Shown here in pieces: positions 8,636 to 19,204 of a DNA stretch of 64,000 nucleotides (position 1 is its first letter; every line of letters starts with the position of its first letter). This DNA comes from Propionibacteriaceae bacterium (GTDB lineage Bacteria > Actinomycetota > Actinomycetes > Propionibacteriales > Propionibacteriaceae), in assembly GCA_030532575.1 (NCBI GenBank), contig JAUNKV010000001.1, positions 124,001 through 188,000 on the forward strand, in the 5' to 3' direction. The translations under genes were made by a program, and so were the position numbers. Under the pieces are notes generated by a model. The model did no database searches, had not been told where the DNA came from, and saw nothing but the letters and a program-made list of their open reading frames with translations.

Positions 8636-10200
8636 AATGGCGCTCGCAGTGGGCGAGCCTGACCTCCAACGTGTGGTCCACGGTGGGGATCGGCGTCCTG
8701 GCACTGATGATGCTCCCCGGCATCCTGGCGCTGAGCGTGGCCCTCCTGCTGACCCGCACCGTCCCTGAGTGGCGGCCGGTGGTGACGGTGGCAGCAGGAG
8801 CCGCACTCATCCTGGTGTGGCTGCTGGGTTCGGTGCTGTTCTTCGCCCTGGACGATTCCCTGGCCCCCTCCCGGCTCAGCCTGCTGCCGCTGCGCCCCGG
8901 GAAACTCGCCCTGCCCCTGGTGCTCACTGATCTCATCACGCTGCCGGGGCTGTTCACCCTCATCCTCTGCATCGGCCTGATCGGCGGCTGGGCCACTGGT
9001 CTCGCGGAGTTCACGGCAGCCGTGCTCGCCACGATGCTTGGGGTGCTCACCGGTCTCACCTCGGGTCGGATCCTGGTCACCGCCTTGACCTCGGTGCTCA
9101 ACAGCCGCCGCTCCCGTGACCTGATGTACGTCGTCATCGTGCTGGGAATCGTGGGGGTGGGTTGGTTGCCTGCACTGCTCGCCTCCCTCGGCGGCGGTTC
9201 CTTCGAGTTCTCCGCCCAAGGTCTTCACCCCTTGGCCGAGACCTTGGCCTGGACCCCCTTCGGTGCGGCCTGGGCCATGCCCGGCGCCGTCTCCTCCGGG
9301 GCCTGGGGACTCGCCGCACTGCGCCTGCTCCTGGCTGTGACCTTCCTCGCCGCCTTGTGGTTGGTGTGGACCTGGCTGCTCGCTCGGATACTGGTCTCCC
9401 CACTGCCCGGTTCCGGGACTTCCCGGGAGCAGGTCTCCTGGTCATGGCTCGACCAGCTGTTCCCGGACTCCCCCGCCGGGGCCATCGCCGCCCGGGTGCT
9501 GCGTCACCACCGACGCGACCCCAGACGGTTCCTCTCCCTCATCATGATCCTGGTGTTGCCGCTGCTGATGTTCTTCATGCAGTACAGCACGGCTGCCTTC
9601 CCATCGGGTCCGGTGCTGCCCTGGCTCATCGTGGCCCTGGTGACCTGGCTCTGCGGCCTGAGCTGTCTGCAGGACACGTCATACGACGGCTCGGCGCTGT
9701 GGACCCACGCGGTCTCCGGGATCCGGGGCGTGGAGGATCGCCTCGGGCGGCTGATCGGCAACACGGTGCTGTTGGTTCCCTGCCTCTGTGTCACCACGGT
9801 GGTCATGGCGGGACTGAGCGGTCAGTGGTCCCTGCTGCCCGCGCTGCTGGGAATCGGACTCATGGTGCTGCTGATCGGGATGGGGACCGGGCTGTTCATC
9901 TCGGTTTTCCTCACCGGGACGCTGCCCCCGCCGGGCTCCAACCCCTTCGCCTCCAGCATGAAGGGGCAGGGGGCGGCCTTCCTGGCGCTGCTGCTGCACT
10001 CAGGGGTCATGTCGGTGGTCGTCGGGCTGTGCATCCTGCTGGTGCTCGGGCTGGACCGTGCCCCTTGGCTCGGCTGGGTACTCCTCGTGGCCGGTCCCCT
10101 GTCAGGGATTGGGGCCGCCGTCGCTCTGTGCCACTGGGCGGGGCGCTGCCTCGATGCCCGCTGGCCGGAGCTGATCCACGCGGTGACCTACGAGAAGTAG
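8611..10200 (+). CDS. ABC-type membrane permease, about 12 hydrophobic segments
   Basis: 529 aa from the GTG at 8611, preceded by GGGGAGG at 10 nt; an alternative GTG at 8632 overlaps the ATPase stop in a GTGA arrangement. The protein is strongly hydrophobic with roughly twelve predicted membrane segments in two halves separated by a soluble loop near residues 250-305. This large two-half architecture resembles actinobacterial ABC-2-like export permeases that partner CcmA-type ATPases. Substrate unknown. Its last 13 bases overlap the convergent gene at 10188-10409. Confidence 0.75.
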   Translation: MVATLLAVKWRSQWASLTSNVWSTVGIGVLALMMLPGILALSVALLLTRTVPEWRPVVTVAAGAALILVWLLGSVLFFALDDSLAPSRLSLLPLRPGKLALPLVLTDLITLPGLFTLILCIGLIGGWATGLAEFTAAVLATMLGVLTGLTSGRILVTALTSVLNSRRSRDLMYVVIVLGIVGVGWLPALLASLGGGSFEFSAQGLHPLAETLAWTPFGAAWAMPGAVSSGAWGLAALRLLLAVTFLAALWLVWTWLLARILVSPLPGSGTSREQVSWSWLDQLFPDSPAGAIAARVLRHHRRDPRRFLSLIMILVLPLLMFFMQYSTAAFPSGPVLPWLIVALVTWLCGLSCLQDTSYDGSALWTHAVSGIRGVEDRLGRLIGNTVLLVPCLCVTTVVMAGLSGQWSLLPALLGIGLMVLLIGMGTGLFISVFLTGTLPPPGSNPFASSMKGQGAAFLALLLHSGVMSVVVGLCILLVLGLDRAPWLGWVLLVAGPLSGIGAAVALCHWAGRCLDARWPELIHAVTYEK

Positions 10201-10409
10201 ATTGCCTGGGTCCCGGACAAAGCCAGGTAGAACAGCCGTGCCAGGAAGAACACCCCGACGGCGATGCCGATGGCGATCAGTGGGGCCAGGACCCGCTGCC
10301 ATTTCTTCCAGCGGGTGGACGGCACGGCCTGGGGGCCCCAGACACCGATTCCCGGCTGCGCACGCAGCGGGGTCTGGGCGTTGAGATTGAGGTCGGACGT
10401 CTTTCGCAC
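10188..10409 (-). CDS. Small single-pass membrane protein, unknown function
   Basis: 73 aa from GTG. A polar N-terminus (about 37 residues) precedes one hydrophobic segment (VLAPLIAIGIAVGVFFLA). TAAACT lies 6 nt before the GTG, which fits a leaderless start, and the gene also sits 9 nt after the MetE-like gene in the same direction. No family recognised. Codon use and position support a real gene, but small size limits certainty. Confidence 0.55.
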   Translation of the reverse strand: MRKTSDLNLNAQTPLRAQPGIGVWGPQAVPSTRWKKWQRVLAPLIAIGIAVGVFFLARLFYLALSGTQAIYFS

Positions 10410-10418
10410 CCCGGTAGT

Positions 10419-11393
10419 TTAGTCCTTCACCAGATTTTCCGGGAGAAGTCGGGCAGCTTCCCGAAGCGAATCGAGCTGACCAGCAGCTTCACCGACCTGC
10501 CAGCCCGCGAGTCCACAGGCCGTGGTCAGCATCACCTGGTCCCCCACTGCCTCCTGCCCCAGCTCGAGGGGGCGCAGCACCCGAAGCGCCTCGGTGAGCA
10601 GGGCATCGACCGGCTGCCGGAGCCTCGAGGCGGTGTCCACCACCCCGAGCGCCACGGCCCCACCATCCTGCGCCCAGCTGACGAGCGGATCGATGCCGAT
10701 GCCTCGGAACAGCCGGGAATCGACGGCGATGGTGCGGAATCCAGCCCGCCCTGCGGTGTTCAGCCATTCCCCCGGGGCACAACAGTGCAGCCAGGCCCCG
10801 GCGGCGAAGGGGCCGAGCGCCGCCGCCAGCTCGTCCTCACCCACCGCACGGTGACGGCTGAAGCCGGAGGCGGTGGTGACACCGCCGGTTCCCACCGCGA
10901 CCAGCATCGGCTCGTCGATCTGGCAGAACACCCGGGCGCTCGGAAGGCGGCGGGAGAGCTCGGCCTGCAGGCTCGCCCAGCCCTCGCCCAGGGCCTGGGC
11001 CACCTCGGTGCGGGCCCCGTGGTCGGCCAGCAGCCGATCCCCCGTAGGCCGCTCGATGCATGAGGCCAGCGTCCACGGCCCGGCGAGGCCGATCTTGACG
11101 CAGCCCTCGAAGCCCTGCAGCAGCTCCTCGGCATCGTCCAGATCGCGCCGCCACTGCGCCCTGGCCCTGCGGTGTTCGGCCCCTGTGCCATGGATCAGCC
11201 GCCATCCGGCCGGTTGCAGGTCGAAGCCCAGGTCGTCGATCAACCCGAGGGTCCGACCGATCATGTCGGAGCCGAGGCCACGTGCGGGCAGCTCAGGCCA
11301 GGGCACCACATCGGGAAGCAGCTCGACCATCGCGCTCAACGCGCCCCGGAAGTCATCCCCCGGCAGGGAACCCGAGGCCGTGGCCCGAATCAC
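10419..11393 (-). CDS. MetE-like cobalamin-independent methionine synthase domain protein
   Basis: 324 aa corresponding to the C-terminal (catalytic, UROD/MetE-like) half of MetE; full MetE is about 750 aa. Visible motifs are the QIDEP strand, an HCC segment (about residue 208) matching the zinc His/Cys site, and TACGL near the end, whose Cys fits the distal zinc ligand. Similar single-domain genes sit between mnmA and ligA in many actinobacteria. Methyl transfer to homocysteine or another thiol is expected from the family; the methyl donor is unknown. The GTG start overlaps the mnmA stop by 4 nt. Confidence 0.75.
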   Translation of the reverse strand: MIRATASGSLPGDDFRGALSAMVELLPDVVPWPELPARGLGSDMIGRTLGLIDDLGFDLQPAGWRLIHGTGAEHRRARAQWRRDLDDAEELLQGFEGCVKIGLAGPWTLASCIERPTGDRLLADHGARTEVAQALGEGWASLQAELSRRLPSARVFCQIDEPMLVAVGTGGVTTASGFSRHRAVGEDELAAALGPFAAGAWLHCCAPGEWLNTAGRAGFRTIAVDSRLFRGIGIDPLVSWAQDGGAVALGVVDTASRLRQPVDALLTEALRVLRPLELGQEAVGDQVMLTTACGLAGWQVGEAAGQLDSLREAARLLPENLVKD

Positions 11394-12460
11394 CGGGCGC
11401 TCCTGATGATGGCGGAGCCAACCACCCGGGTGCCGTCGAAGAAGACCATCGACTGCCCCGGGGCCACACCCCGGGCGGGTTCCTCCAGGCTGACCCGCAC
11501 ACCGTCGTCAACCAGTTCGACGACTCCTGCGAGCGCCGCCCCGTGGGCACGGTACTGGATCTGCCCGTGCAGGGGCCCACGCAGCGGGGACTGGGTCCAG
11601 GTCACCCGGATTCCTTCGAGGACGCGGGCTGCCAGCTCCTCCTTGGAACCGACGACGACAGTGTTGGCCGCCGGCTCGATCCTGAGCACGTAGCGGGGGC
11701 GGCCGTCAGGGGCGGGCACGCCCAGCTCGAGGCCGCGGCGCTGCCCGACGGTGAAGCCGTGATGCCCACGGTGCGACCCGAGCCGAGTACCCGATGTGTC
11801 CACGATGGGTCCGGGCCGCTCCCCCAGGTGGGTGCGCAGGAAGCCCTGGGTGTCACCATCGGGAATGAAGCAGATGTCATAGGAGTCGGGTTTGGTCGCC
11901 ACCTTGAGGCCGAGTGATGCAGCCTCGGCCCGCACCTGTGGCTTGGGCGTGTCCGCCAGGGGGAACAGGCTGTGGCGCAGCTGCTCCTGCTGCAGCACCC
12001 CGAGCACGTAGGACTGGTCCTTGAGCGGGTCGCTGGCGCGGTGCAGTTCGACCTGTCCCCCGGCCTCCACGAGGCGGGCGTAGTGCCCGGTCGCCACGGC
12101 ATCGAAGCCCAGCGCAAGCCCCCGCTCCAGGACCGCTGCGAACTTGATGCGCTCGTTGCACCTCAGGCACGGATTGGGGGTACGACCCTCTCGGTACTCG
12201 GCGATGAAGTCCTCGACGACCCCCTGCTGGAACTCCTCGGAGAAGTCCCACACGTAGAAGGGGATGTCGAGCAGGTCGGCCGCGCGCCTGGCGTCGTGGG
12301 CATCCTCCAAGGAGCAGCAGCCTCGGCTTCCCTCACGGTAGGGCTGCGGGTTGCGGTTCAGGGCCAGATGGACCCCGGTGACGTCGTGCCCGGCGGCGAC
12401 CAGGCGCGCAGCGGCAACGGCGGAGTCCACCCCGCCCGACATGGCGGCCAGCACCTTCAT
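11390..12460 (-). CDS. mnmA: tRNA-specific 2-thiouridylase MnmA
   Basis: 356 aa. An N-terminal PP-loop SGGVDS (residues 8-13) adenylates U34 of tRNA(Lys/Glu/Gln). The two catalytic cysteines are visible in [12 protein letters not shown] and in YDICFI. The C-terminal beta-barrel follows. The ATG at 12460 has GGGAGA upstream and starts at the conserved [10 protein letters not shown]. The cysteine desulfurase that would supply its sulfur is immediately upstream in the same direction, 34 bp away, so the two form a 2-thiouridine module. Confidence 0.95.
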   Translation of the reverse strand: MKVLAAMSGGVDSAVAAARLVAAGHDVTGVHLALNRNPQPYREGSRGCCSLEDAHDARRAADLLDIPFYVWDFSEEFQQGVVEDFIAEYREGRTPNPCLRCNERIKFAAVLERGLALGFDAVATGHYARLVEAGGQVELHRASDPLKDQSYVLGVLQQEQLRHSLFPLADTPKPQVRAEAASLGLKVATKPDSYDICFIPDGDTQGFLRTHLGERPGPIVDTSGTRLGSHRGHHGFTVGQRRGLELGVPAPDGRPRYVLRIEPAANTVVVGSKEELAARVLEGIRVTWTQSPLRGPLHGQIQYRAHGAALAGVVELVDDGVRVSLEEPARGVAPGQSMVFFDGTRVVGSAIIRSAR

Positions 12461-12494
12461 CCTGATTCTCCCCTGTTGTCCCGGCCGGTTGATT

Positions 12495-13604
12495 CTACCG
12501 GGCCGCCCGGGCCCGCTGGAGCGCTTCGGGCAGCGCCTCAGCCAGCTGGACGAGGTCGGCGGCGGTGCTGTCGTGCCCCAGCGAGAACCGCAACGCGGAG
12601 GAGGCAGCCATCTCGTCCCGCCCCATCGCCAGCAGCACCCGGCTCGGGCCCTGTACCCCGGCCTGGCAGGCGGCCCCGGCAGAGGCATCGATCCCGGCTT
12701 GGTCCAGCAGGAACAGCAGGTCCTGGGAGCGGGTTTCGGGGAAGGTGACGTTGACGATGTGAGGGGCCGCCGCATCGGCTGCTCCGTTGAGCTGTCCTCC
12801 CAGGTCCAGGCACAACCTGCGGAGCCGATCGCGCAACTCACCCAGCCGAGCGGCCTGCGGGACCAACCCCGTGGTGGCCACTGTCGCGGCCGCCGCGAAG
12901 GCCATGGCCAGGGCCACAGGTTGGGTGCCGGAACGTATCCTGCCCTCCTGCCTGCCACCCAGCCCCAGCGGGGCGAGGGTGAGCCCACGTCTGACCAGCA
13001 ACGCCCCGATGCCGACCGGACCACCGATCTTGTGGGCGGACAGGCTCATCAGATCCGCACCGCTGTCGTGGAAGTGGACGGGGAGATGACCGAGGGCCTG
13101 CACGGCGTCGGTGTGGAACCAGGCTCCCACCCGGTGTGCCTGCTCGACCCATCGGTCAATCGGTTGGATGGTGCCGGTCTCGTTGTTGACGTGCATGACC
13201 GAGACCAGGGTGACCTGCTCGTCGAGCGGATCATCTTCCCTCGGGCACACCCGCCCCTCGGGGTCCGCTGGGAGCAGCTCGGCCCCGTGGCCACGGCTCT
13301 CGGCCACCGCGGGATGTTCCACCGCGGAGATCAGCAGCCGGGAACGCTCCGGGCGGGCCCGCCCGGCACCGAGCACCGCCAAGGTGTCCGCCTCGGAACC
13401 TCCAGAGGTGAAGACCACCTCCGAGGGGTCGGCCCCCACGGCAGCCGCCAGCTCCTCCCTGGCCTCCTCCAGGCGACGGCGTGCCAACTGCCCCGTGCGG
13501 TGCAGTGAGGAGGGATTCCCGCCCAGTTGCAGCGCCTCGGCGAGCACCTCGGCCACCTCCGGGCGCAGGGGGGAGGTGGCCGCATGGTCGAGGTAGGTCC
13601 GCAT
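12495..13604 (-). CDS. Cysteine desulfurase (NifS/IscS family)
   Basis: 369 aa PLP enzyme from the ATG at 13604 ([13 protein letters not shown]). It has the PLP lysine in LSAHKIGGP, the upstream HTDAVQ strand and the C-terminal loop AGAACQAG carrying the persulfide-forming cysteine. It converts cysteine to alanine and provides persulfide sulfur, most likely to MnmA encoded just downstream. No iscU/sufU is adjacent, which favours a tRNA-thiolation role over Fe-S assembly. Confidence 0.9.
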   Translation of the reverse strand: MRTYLDHAATSPLRPEVAEVLAEALQLGGNPSSLHRTGQLARRRLEEAREELAAAVGADPSEVVFTSGGSEADTLAVLGAGRARPERSRLLISAVEHPAVAESRGHGAELLPADPEGRVCPREDDPLDEQVTLVSVMHVNNETGTIQPIDRWVEQAHRVGAWFHTDAVQALGHLPVHFHDSGADLMSLSAHKIGGPVGIGALLVRRGLTLAPLGLGGRQEGRIRSGTQPVALAMAFAAAATVATTGLVPQAARLGELRDRLRRLCLDLGGQLNGAADAAAPHIVNVTFPETRSQDLLFLLDQAGIDASAGAACQAGVQGPSRVLLAMGRDEMAASSALRFSLGHDSTAADLVQLAEALPEALQRARAAR

Positions 13605-13709
13605 CCCGCCACCGTATCGGTTGTCAGGATGCCCACGGTGTTGGCCGAGACGTCTGATGAGTTGTGGCAAAATGGATCGGCCCTGTTGTCGGACGAGGAG
13701 TGGAATCGC

Positions 13710-15821
13710 ATGTTTCTCGAAGCCATCGACACGCATCGACTGGGGGCGCACGTGGCAGCCGACGGCGTGAGCTTCGGGCTCTGGGCCCCCCGGGCGAGCC
13801 ATGTGGAGCTGGCCCTGATCGACACTCGGGGCGGCCAGTGCAACCTCCCCATGACCCGCGATGGGCAGGGCATCTGGACCACCTTCGTCCCGGACGTCGG
13901 CCCCGGACAGCTCTACGGCTACCGGGTTCACGGCGAGTGGTCCCCGAACCAGGGGCTACGCTTCAACCCGGCCCGACTGCTGCTCGACCCCTACGCCAGA
14001 GCGGTCAGCGGTGGCATCGACTACCGTGGCCCCATCCACGACCACACCATCGCCGACCCCTTCGAGCTCGACTCCCGGGACTCCCTGGGAGCGGTTCCGG
14101 TGAGCGTCGTCGTCGCCGACACCCCGCCACCGCCACCAGTCGCCGGCGGTCGTCGTCCGATGTCCGAAACCGTCATCTACGAGATGCACGTGCGTGGCTT
14201 CACCAAGATGCACCCGCTGGTCCCGGAGCACCTGCGTGGCTCGTACGCGGCCCTGGCCTACCCCGATGTCGTCGCCTACCTGCGCGAGACCGGGATCACC
14301 GCGGTCGAGCTGCTGCCGATCCACCACTTCGCCTCCGAACCCTTCGTCGCCCACAAAGGGCTGCGCAACTACTGGGGCTACAACACGCTGTCCTACTTCG
14401 CCCCCCACGCCTACTACGCCACGAGGGGAACCATCGGCAGCCAGGTCGACGAGTTCAAGCAGATGGTCACCGCGCTGCACGAGGCTGGGGTCGAGGTGCT
14501 TCTCGACGTGGTCTACAACCACACCGCCGAAGGCGGACACGAAGGCCCAACCCTGTCCATGCGGGGCATCGACCACGCCGGGTACTACCGGCTCACCGGC
14601 GACCTGCGTGACGACTACGACGTCACCGGGTGCGGCAACTCGCTCAACACCGCCACCCCAATGGTCCGGCAGCTGATCGTCGATTCGTTGCGCTACTGGG
14701 TGGAGCACATGGGCGTGGACGGGTTCCGCTTCGACCTGGCGACTGAACTGCTGCGTGACGGCCAGCACCACGTCGATCACCAGCACCCACTGAAACAGCA
14801 GATCGACTCCGACCCGGTGCTCTCCCAGGTCAAGCTGATCGCCGAGCCCTGGGACATCGGCCCCTACGGCTACCAGGTCGGGGGCTTCGGCCGGGGCTGG
14901 TCGGAGTGGAATGACAGGTTCCGCGACCATGTCCGCGACTACTGGCGAGGTGCCGTCCACGGTGTGCAGGAGCTCGCCACCCGACTGTCGGGCTCCCCCG
15001 ACATCTTTGACCACGGCTCGGGACGCACCCCTCAGGCCTCGATCAACTTCGTGACCGCCCACGACGGTTTCACGATGCGCGACCTGGTCAGCTATGACGT
15101 GAAGCACAATCTGGCCAACGGTGAGAGCAACCGGGACGGCAGCGACAACAACCGTTCCTGGAACCACGGCTTCGAGGGCGAGACCGAGGATCCGGCGATC
15201 AACGAGCTGCGGGCGCGTCAGGTGCTCAACCTCCACGCCACCCAGGTGCTGGCCGCCGGTACGCCGATGCTGCTGGCTGGCGACGAGTTCGGTCGGACCC
15301 AGAGGGGCAACAACAACGCCTACTGTCAGGACTCCCCGCTGAGCTGGGTGAACTGGGAGTTCGAGCCCCGCTGGGCGACGGTCCGCGACCGCCTCGTCGC
15401 ACTGCTTCGGCTGCGCGCGGAGCACCCTGCACTCAGGCCGGAGGCCTTCCTCCACCACAGCGAGGTCCTTGACTCCCTGGGACGTCCACTGGGCCGGGTC
15501 GATCTCACCTGGTTCAGCCACACCGGCTCGGAGATGTCGGAGCAGGACTGGCACGACGGGGGGCGTCGCCTGCTCGGGATGTACACATCCACCTCGCAGG
15601 AGGCCTTCCTGGCCTATTTCCACTCCGGGGCACTTCCCATCGAGGTCACCCTGCCGGAGACTCCGTGGACCCACGGCTGCCGGGTCGTGTGGCACTCGGG
15701 CACCGATGAGGAGTTCCCGACCACGTCACTGGCTCCGGGCGAGGTCTTCACCGTTCCCGGTCGATCCGTCGTGCTGCTGCACTGCACCGTGCCGAGCAAC
15801 GCCGACCAGGAGGTGCCGTGA
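13710..15821 (+). CDS. glgX: Glycogen debranching enzyme GlgX
   Basis: 703 aa, normal for GlgX. An N-terminal CBM48 domain (SFGLWAPRASHVELALID) precedes a GH13 barrel with DVVYNHTAEG, the nucleophile Asp in DGFRFDLATEL, the acid Glu in LIAEPWDIGPYGYQVG and the distal TAHDGFTMRDLVSY. It removes limit-dextrin branches left by GlgP. The ATG at 13710 is chosen because GAGGAG lies 9 nt upstream; in-frame upstream codons lack this. The gene faces away from the cysteine desulfurase. Confidence 0.95.
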   Translation: MFLEAIDTHRLGAHVAADGVSFGLWAPRASHVELALIDTRGGQCNLPMTRDGQGIWTTFVPDVGPGQLYGYRVHGEWSPNQGLRFNPARLLLDPYARAVSGGIDYRGPIHDHTIADPFELDSRDSLGAVPVSVVVADTPPPPPVAGGRRPMSETVIYEMHVRGFTKMHPLVPEHLRGSYAALAYPDVVAYLRETGITAVELLPIHHFASEPFVAHKGLRNYWGYNTLSYFAPHAYYATRGTIGSQVDEFKQMVTALHEAGVEVLLDVVYNHTAEGGHEGPTLSMRGIDHAGYYRLTGDLRDDYDVTGCGNSLNTATPMVRQLIVDSLRYWVEHMGVDGFRFDLATELLRDGQHHVDHQHPLKQQIDSDPVLSQVKLIAEPWDIGPYGYQVGGFGRGWSEWNDRFRDHVRDYWRGAVHGVQELATRLSGSPDIFDHGSGRTPQASINFVTAHDGFTMRDLVSYDVKHNLANGESNRDGSDNNRSWNHGFEGETEDPAINELRARQVLNLHATQVLAAGTPMLLAGDEFGRTQRGNNNAYCQDSPLSWVNWEFEPRWATVRDRLVALLRLRAEHPALRPEAFLHHSEVLDSLGRPLGRVDLTWFSHTGSEMSEQDWHDGGRRLLGMYTSTSQEAFLAYFHSGALPIEVTLPETPWTHGCRVVWHSGTDEEFPTTSLAPGEVFTVPGRSVVLLHCTVPSNADQEVP

Positions 15822-16564
15822 CCAAGGAGATCGTCCCGGACGAGGGCGTGGCCCGCACCTATTTCATGGACGCGCTGATGTCAGCCGCCACACTGCCCGG
15901 GGTACGCATCTCCCGCGAGGACTTCCTGCGCCGCACCCTGAGCGGGCACTGCACCCCTGACCAGGTCGATGCCGCCATCGCGACGACCCCGGCCCAGGCG
16001 GGAATCCCTGCGAGCCTGGTGGAGAGGCTCGCCAAGCAGGTCGTGCGCGGCGAGGCCACCCGGGTCTCGGCCTTCTCCGCCGCCACCGGCCTGCCCGGAG
16101 GTTTCGCACTGCTCGGCATGGTGCCGCTGGACATGGCGCAGAACCTGGCCCACGTGCTTCGGGTCTCCCAGAAGCTGGCCTATCTCCACGGCTGGCCGAG
16201 CTTCTTCGACGGCGAAGAGCTGGATGAGACCACCACCGGGATTCTCACGCTGTTCACCGGGGTGATGTTCGGCGCCCACGGCGCGACCCAGGGGATCGCG
16301 AAGGTCTCGAACCTGCTGGCCGCCCGTGTGGCGACGGAGCTGCCGAAGCGTGCGCTGTCCCAGAAGTTCCTCTACACCCTGGTGAAGCGGATCGCCACCC
16401 AGCTCGGGATGCACATGTCGAAGGACGTCTTCGCCAAGGGGGTCTCGAAGGTGGTTCCGGTCCTCGGCGGGCTCGTCAGCGGTGGCTTCACGATGGCGAC
16501 CTTCTGGCCGATGGCATCCCGGCTGCGTCGCCACCTGGCGGCCCTGGAGCTGGCCCAACCCTGA
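15818..16564 (+). CDS. EcsC-family protein
   Basis: 248 aa starting with GTG that overlaps the glgX stop by 4 nt. It matches the EcsC family: AATGLPGGFALLGMVPLDMAQ and a run of hydrophobic helices near the middle and C-terminus, probably peripheral or integral membrane. EcsC proteins have no settled biochemical role. Tight coupling to glgX is notable, but there is no motif linking it to glycogen. Confidence 0.7.
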   Translation: MTKEIVPDEGVARTYFMDALMSAATLPGVRISREDFLRRTLSGHCTPDQVDAAIATTPAQAGIPASLVERLAKQVVRGEATRVSAFSAATGLPGGFALLGMVPLDMAQNLAHVLRVSQKLAYLHGWPSFFDGEELDETTTGILTLFTGVMFGAHGATQGIAKVSNLLAARVATELPKRALSQKFLYTLVKRIATQLGMHMSKDVFAKGVSKVVPVLGGLVSGGFTMATFWPMASRLRRHLAALELAQP

Positions 16565-16600
16565 GGCCCCGGCGGTCTCGAACCCGCCACCCCGGGACGA

Positions 16601-16636
16601 CGATGCCCCGGCAGCCGTTGGGCCGCCGGGGCATCG
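16601..16636. terminator. Bidirectional terminator between EcsC-type gene and glgP
   Basis: CGATGCCCCGGC (16601-16612) and GCCGGGGCATCG (16625-16636) form a perfect 12-bp stem with a 12-nt loop, placed between two convergent stop codons (16564 and 16649). GGTTC follows on the plus strand; no long T-tract, as is common in this GC range. Confidence 0.75.
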
Positions 16637-16648
16637 GTTCATTGCCGG

Positions 16649-19198
16649 TCAGCGGATGATCGCCGCCAGCCCCATCTCCGCGTCGCTGGACAGCAGCGGG
16701 TGCGAGGGCACCACCCTGGCCAGGCAGCCGATCTGGCCCGCGTAGCGGGTCGGGATCTCGGCCACGAACCGGGTCACACCGTCGGTCTCCCCCACCGGGG
16801 TGGTCGGGTACTTGCGGATGTTGTGGAGCTGGTCCTCGTTGTCCACATCACCGAAGATCAACTGCACCGCGACATCCTCGGCCCGCAACTGGCCGAGCCG
16901 GACATCCACGGTGGGCCGCAGCACGGTCCCCGTCTCCAGCTGCCCGGTGACGCCGACGTCGAGGCCGACAACCTGCAGGGAGTGCCAGTCACGACGCACC
17001 CGCTCCTTCCACCGCGCCAGGTCCTGGGCTGCGGAGTCGTCATCGAGGGCGTGCAGCGAGGTCGCCGCCGGGGTGTAGTAGTCGGTGACGTAGTCGCGCA
17101 CCATCCGGGAGGCCAGGATCTCCGGGCCGAGCTCGGAGATGCAGTCGCGCATCATCTTCAGCCACTGCGTCGGGTTGCCGCTGGAGTCCAGGCTGTAGAA
17201 CCGCGGGATGATCTCGTTCTCGATGATCGAGTAGAGGAACTCCGCCTCGGCGGCATCGCGTTCCGCCTGATCGACGATCCCCTCGGCGGAGGGAATCTCC
17301 CAGCCGAACTCCGGGGCGTACAGCTCATCCCACCAGCCGTCCCGGATCGACAGGTTGGCGGCCCCGTTGAGGGCGGCCTTCATGCCGGAGGTGCCACAGG
17401 CCTCGTAGGGGCGCAGGGGATTGTTGACCCAGACATCGCAGCCCGGGTACAGCGGGCGGGCCAGCGACATGTCGTAGTCCGGCAGGAAGACGAGCTTGCC
17501 GCGCACGTCCTCCTGGTCGGAGAACTGCACCATCTCCTGGATGAGCGACTTGCCGATGTTGTCGGCCGGGTGGGCCTTGCCGGCGATGACGATCTGGATC
17601 GGGGTCGTCGGGTGGTTCAGCAGGGCCTTGAGCCGCTCCGGGTCCTTCAGCATCAGCGTCAGCCGCTTGTAGGAGGCGCCACGACGGGCGAACCCGAGGG
17701 TCAGCACCCGCGGGTTGAGGGCTTCCTTGGTCCAGTCGGAGGGGATGCCGCGGGTCCGGCAGGCCTCGGCGAGACGACGTCGGGCCATCTGGATCATCGA
17801 GGAACGCAACTGCCGCTTCAGCGCCCAGAGGGTGTCGTCATCCACCCGCTGGATCGCCGACCAGTCGTAGCCGTCGATGACGGTGCTCGAGTCGTCGGTG
17901 TGGGCCTTCAGGATCTCGAGCAGCTCGGGATGGATCCAGGTGCGGTGGTGCACCCCATTGGTGACCGAGCCGATCGGCACCTCCGTGGCGTCGAAGTCAG
18001 GCCACAGGCCGTTGAACATGTCGCGGGAGACCTCGCCGTGCAGCTTCGAGACCCCATTGGCGCGCTGCCCGAGCCTCAGCCCGAGGACCGCCATGTTGTA
18101 GCGGCTGGGATCGCCACCCGGGTAGGTCTCGGCGCCGAAGGACATGATGGCCTCCAGCGGCAGCCCCGGATCGAAGGAGGCGAACTGGCGCTCGATGAGC
18201 CCCTTGTCGAAGCGGTCGATACCGGCCGGGACCGGGGTGTGGGTGGTGAAGACGGTGCCTGCACGGGTCAGTTCGACGGCGGTGGGCAGATCGTGCCCGG
18301 CAGCCCGGTACTCACGGATCCGCTCGAAGTTGAGGAAACCAGCATGTCCCTCGTTGCAGTGGTAGACATCCGGGCGGGCGTGGCCGGTGATCTCGCAGTA
18401 GCGACGCAGGGCGCGCACCCCGCCGATGCCGAGCACCACCTCCTGGGCCAGCCGGTGCTCGGTGCCGCCACCGTAGAGCCGGTCGGTGATGTTTCGGGCC
18501 TCGGGACCGTTGTCGTCGCGGTCGGTGTCGAGCATCAGCAACGGGATCCGCCCCACCGAGGCCACCCAGATGGAGGCATTGACCTGGCGACCGTAGACCT
18601 CGACGCTGACCTCCTGCGGGTTGCCCGCCTGATCGACCAGCCGGGTGACGGGCATCTCGGTCGACGACAGGATCGGATAGCGCTCCTGCTGCCAACCCGC
18701 TGCGTTGAGGGATTGCCGGAAGTAGCCGTGGCGGTACAGCAGCCCGACGCCGATCAGCGGCAGGCCCAGATCCGAGGCGGCCTTCAGGTGGTCACCGGCG
18801 AGGATTCCGAGGCCACCCGAGTACTGCGGCAACACCTGGGTGACGCCGAATTCGGCGGAGAAGTAACCGATGCCCTGAGGGGCGTCGGCATGCTCGGCCG
18901 CGTGACGCTGGAACCACAGGTCTGCCGACAGGTAGTTCGACAGGTCGTCGTGCAGCAGTTCGACGTTGCGGGCGAAGACCTGGTCGTTGCTGAGCTGCTG
19001 GACCCGTTCGGCGCTGACCGCGGACAGGAGCTTGAGCGGGTCCTCCCCCGTCTCCTCCCACAGCTTCGGGTCGATGGCCCGGAACAGGTCCTGGGTCTCC
19101 TGATGCCACGACCAGCGGAGATTCTTGGCCAGTGCCTCGAGCTTCGCGATGCGCTCGGGCAGGACAGGATGAACTGTGAATCGTCGGAATGCACGCAC
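16649..19198 (-). CDS. glgP: Alpha-glucan (glycogen) phosphorylase
   Basis: 849 aa of the phosphorylase subfamily with an N-terminal DUF3417 (LEALAKNLRWSWHQETQDLF). The PLP-binding lysine is in EACGTSGMKAALNG; the phosphate and sugar region includes CNEGHAGF and TNGVHHRTW. It releases glucose-1-phosphate from alpha-glucans or acts in reverse with maltosyl units. The GTG start lies 6 nt after a TAGTTT -10 box, suggesting a leaderless mRNA. It is divergent from glgE across only 61 bp, which fits joint control of glycogen breakdown and synthesis. Confidence 0.95.
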   Translation of the reverse strand: MRAFRRFTVHPVLPERIAKLEALAKNLRWSWHQETQDLFRAIDPKLWEETGEDPLKLLSAVSAERVQQLSNDQVFARNVELLHDDLSNYLSADLWFQRHAAEHADAPQGIGYFSAEFGVTQVLPQYSGGLGILAGDHLKAASDLGLPLIGVGLLYRHGYFRQSLNAAGWQQERYPILSSTEMPVTRLVDQAGNPQEVSVEVYGRQVNASIWVASVGRIPLLMLDTDRDDNGPEARNITDRLYGGGTEHRLAQEVVLGIGGVRALRRYCEITGHARPDVYHCNEGHAGFLNFERIREYRAAGHDLPTAVELTRAGTVFTTHTPVPAGIDRFDKGLIERQFASFDPGLPLEAIMSFGAETYPGGDPSRYNMAVLGLRLGQRANGVSKLHGEVSRDMFNGLWPDFDATEVPIGSVTNGVHHRTWIHPELLEILKAHTDDSSTVIDGYDWSAIQRVDDDTLWALKRQLRSSMIQMARRRLAEACRTRGIPSDWTKEALNPRVLTLGFARRGASYKRLTLMLKDPERLKALLNHPTTPIQIVIAGKAHPADNIGKSLIQEMVQFSDQEDVRGKLVFLPDYDMSLARPLYPGCDVWVNNPLRPYEACGTSGMKAALNGAANLSIRDGWWDELYAPEFGWEIPSAEGIVDQAERDAAEAEFLYSIIENEIIPRFYSLDSSGNPTQWLKMMRDCISELGPEILASRMVRDYVTDYYTPAATSLHALDDDSAAQDLARWKERVRRDWHSLQVVGLDVGVTGQLETGTVLRPTVDVRLGQLRAEDVAVQLIFGDVDNEDQLHNIRKYPTTPVGETDGVTRFVAEIPTRYAGQIGCLARVVPSHPLLSSDAEMGLAAIIR

Positions 19199-19204
19199 GG
19201 AGCA

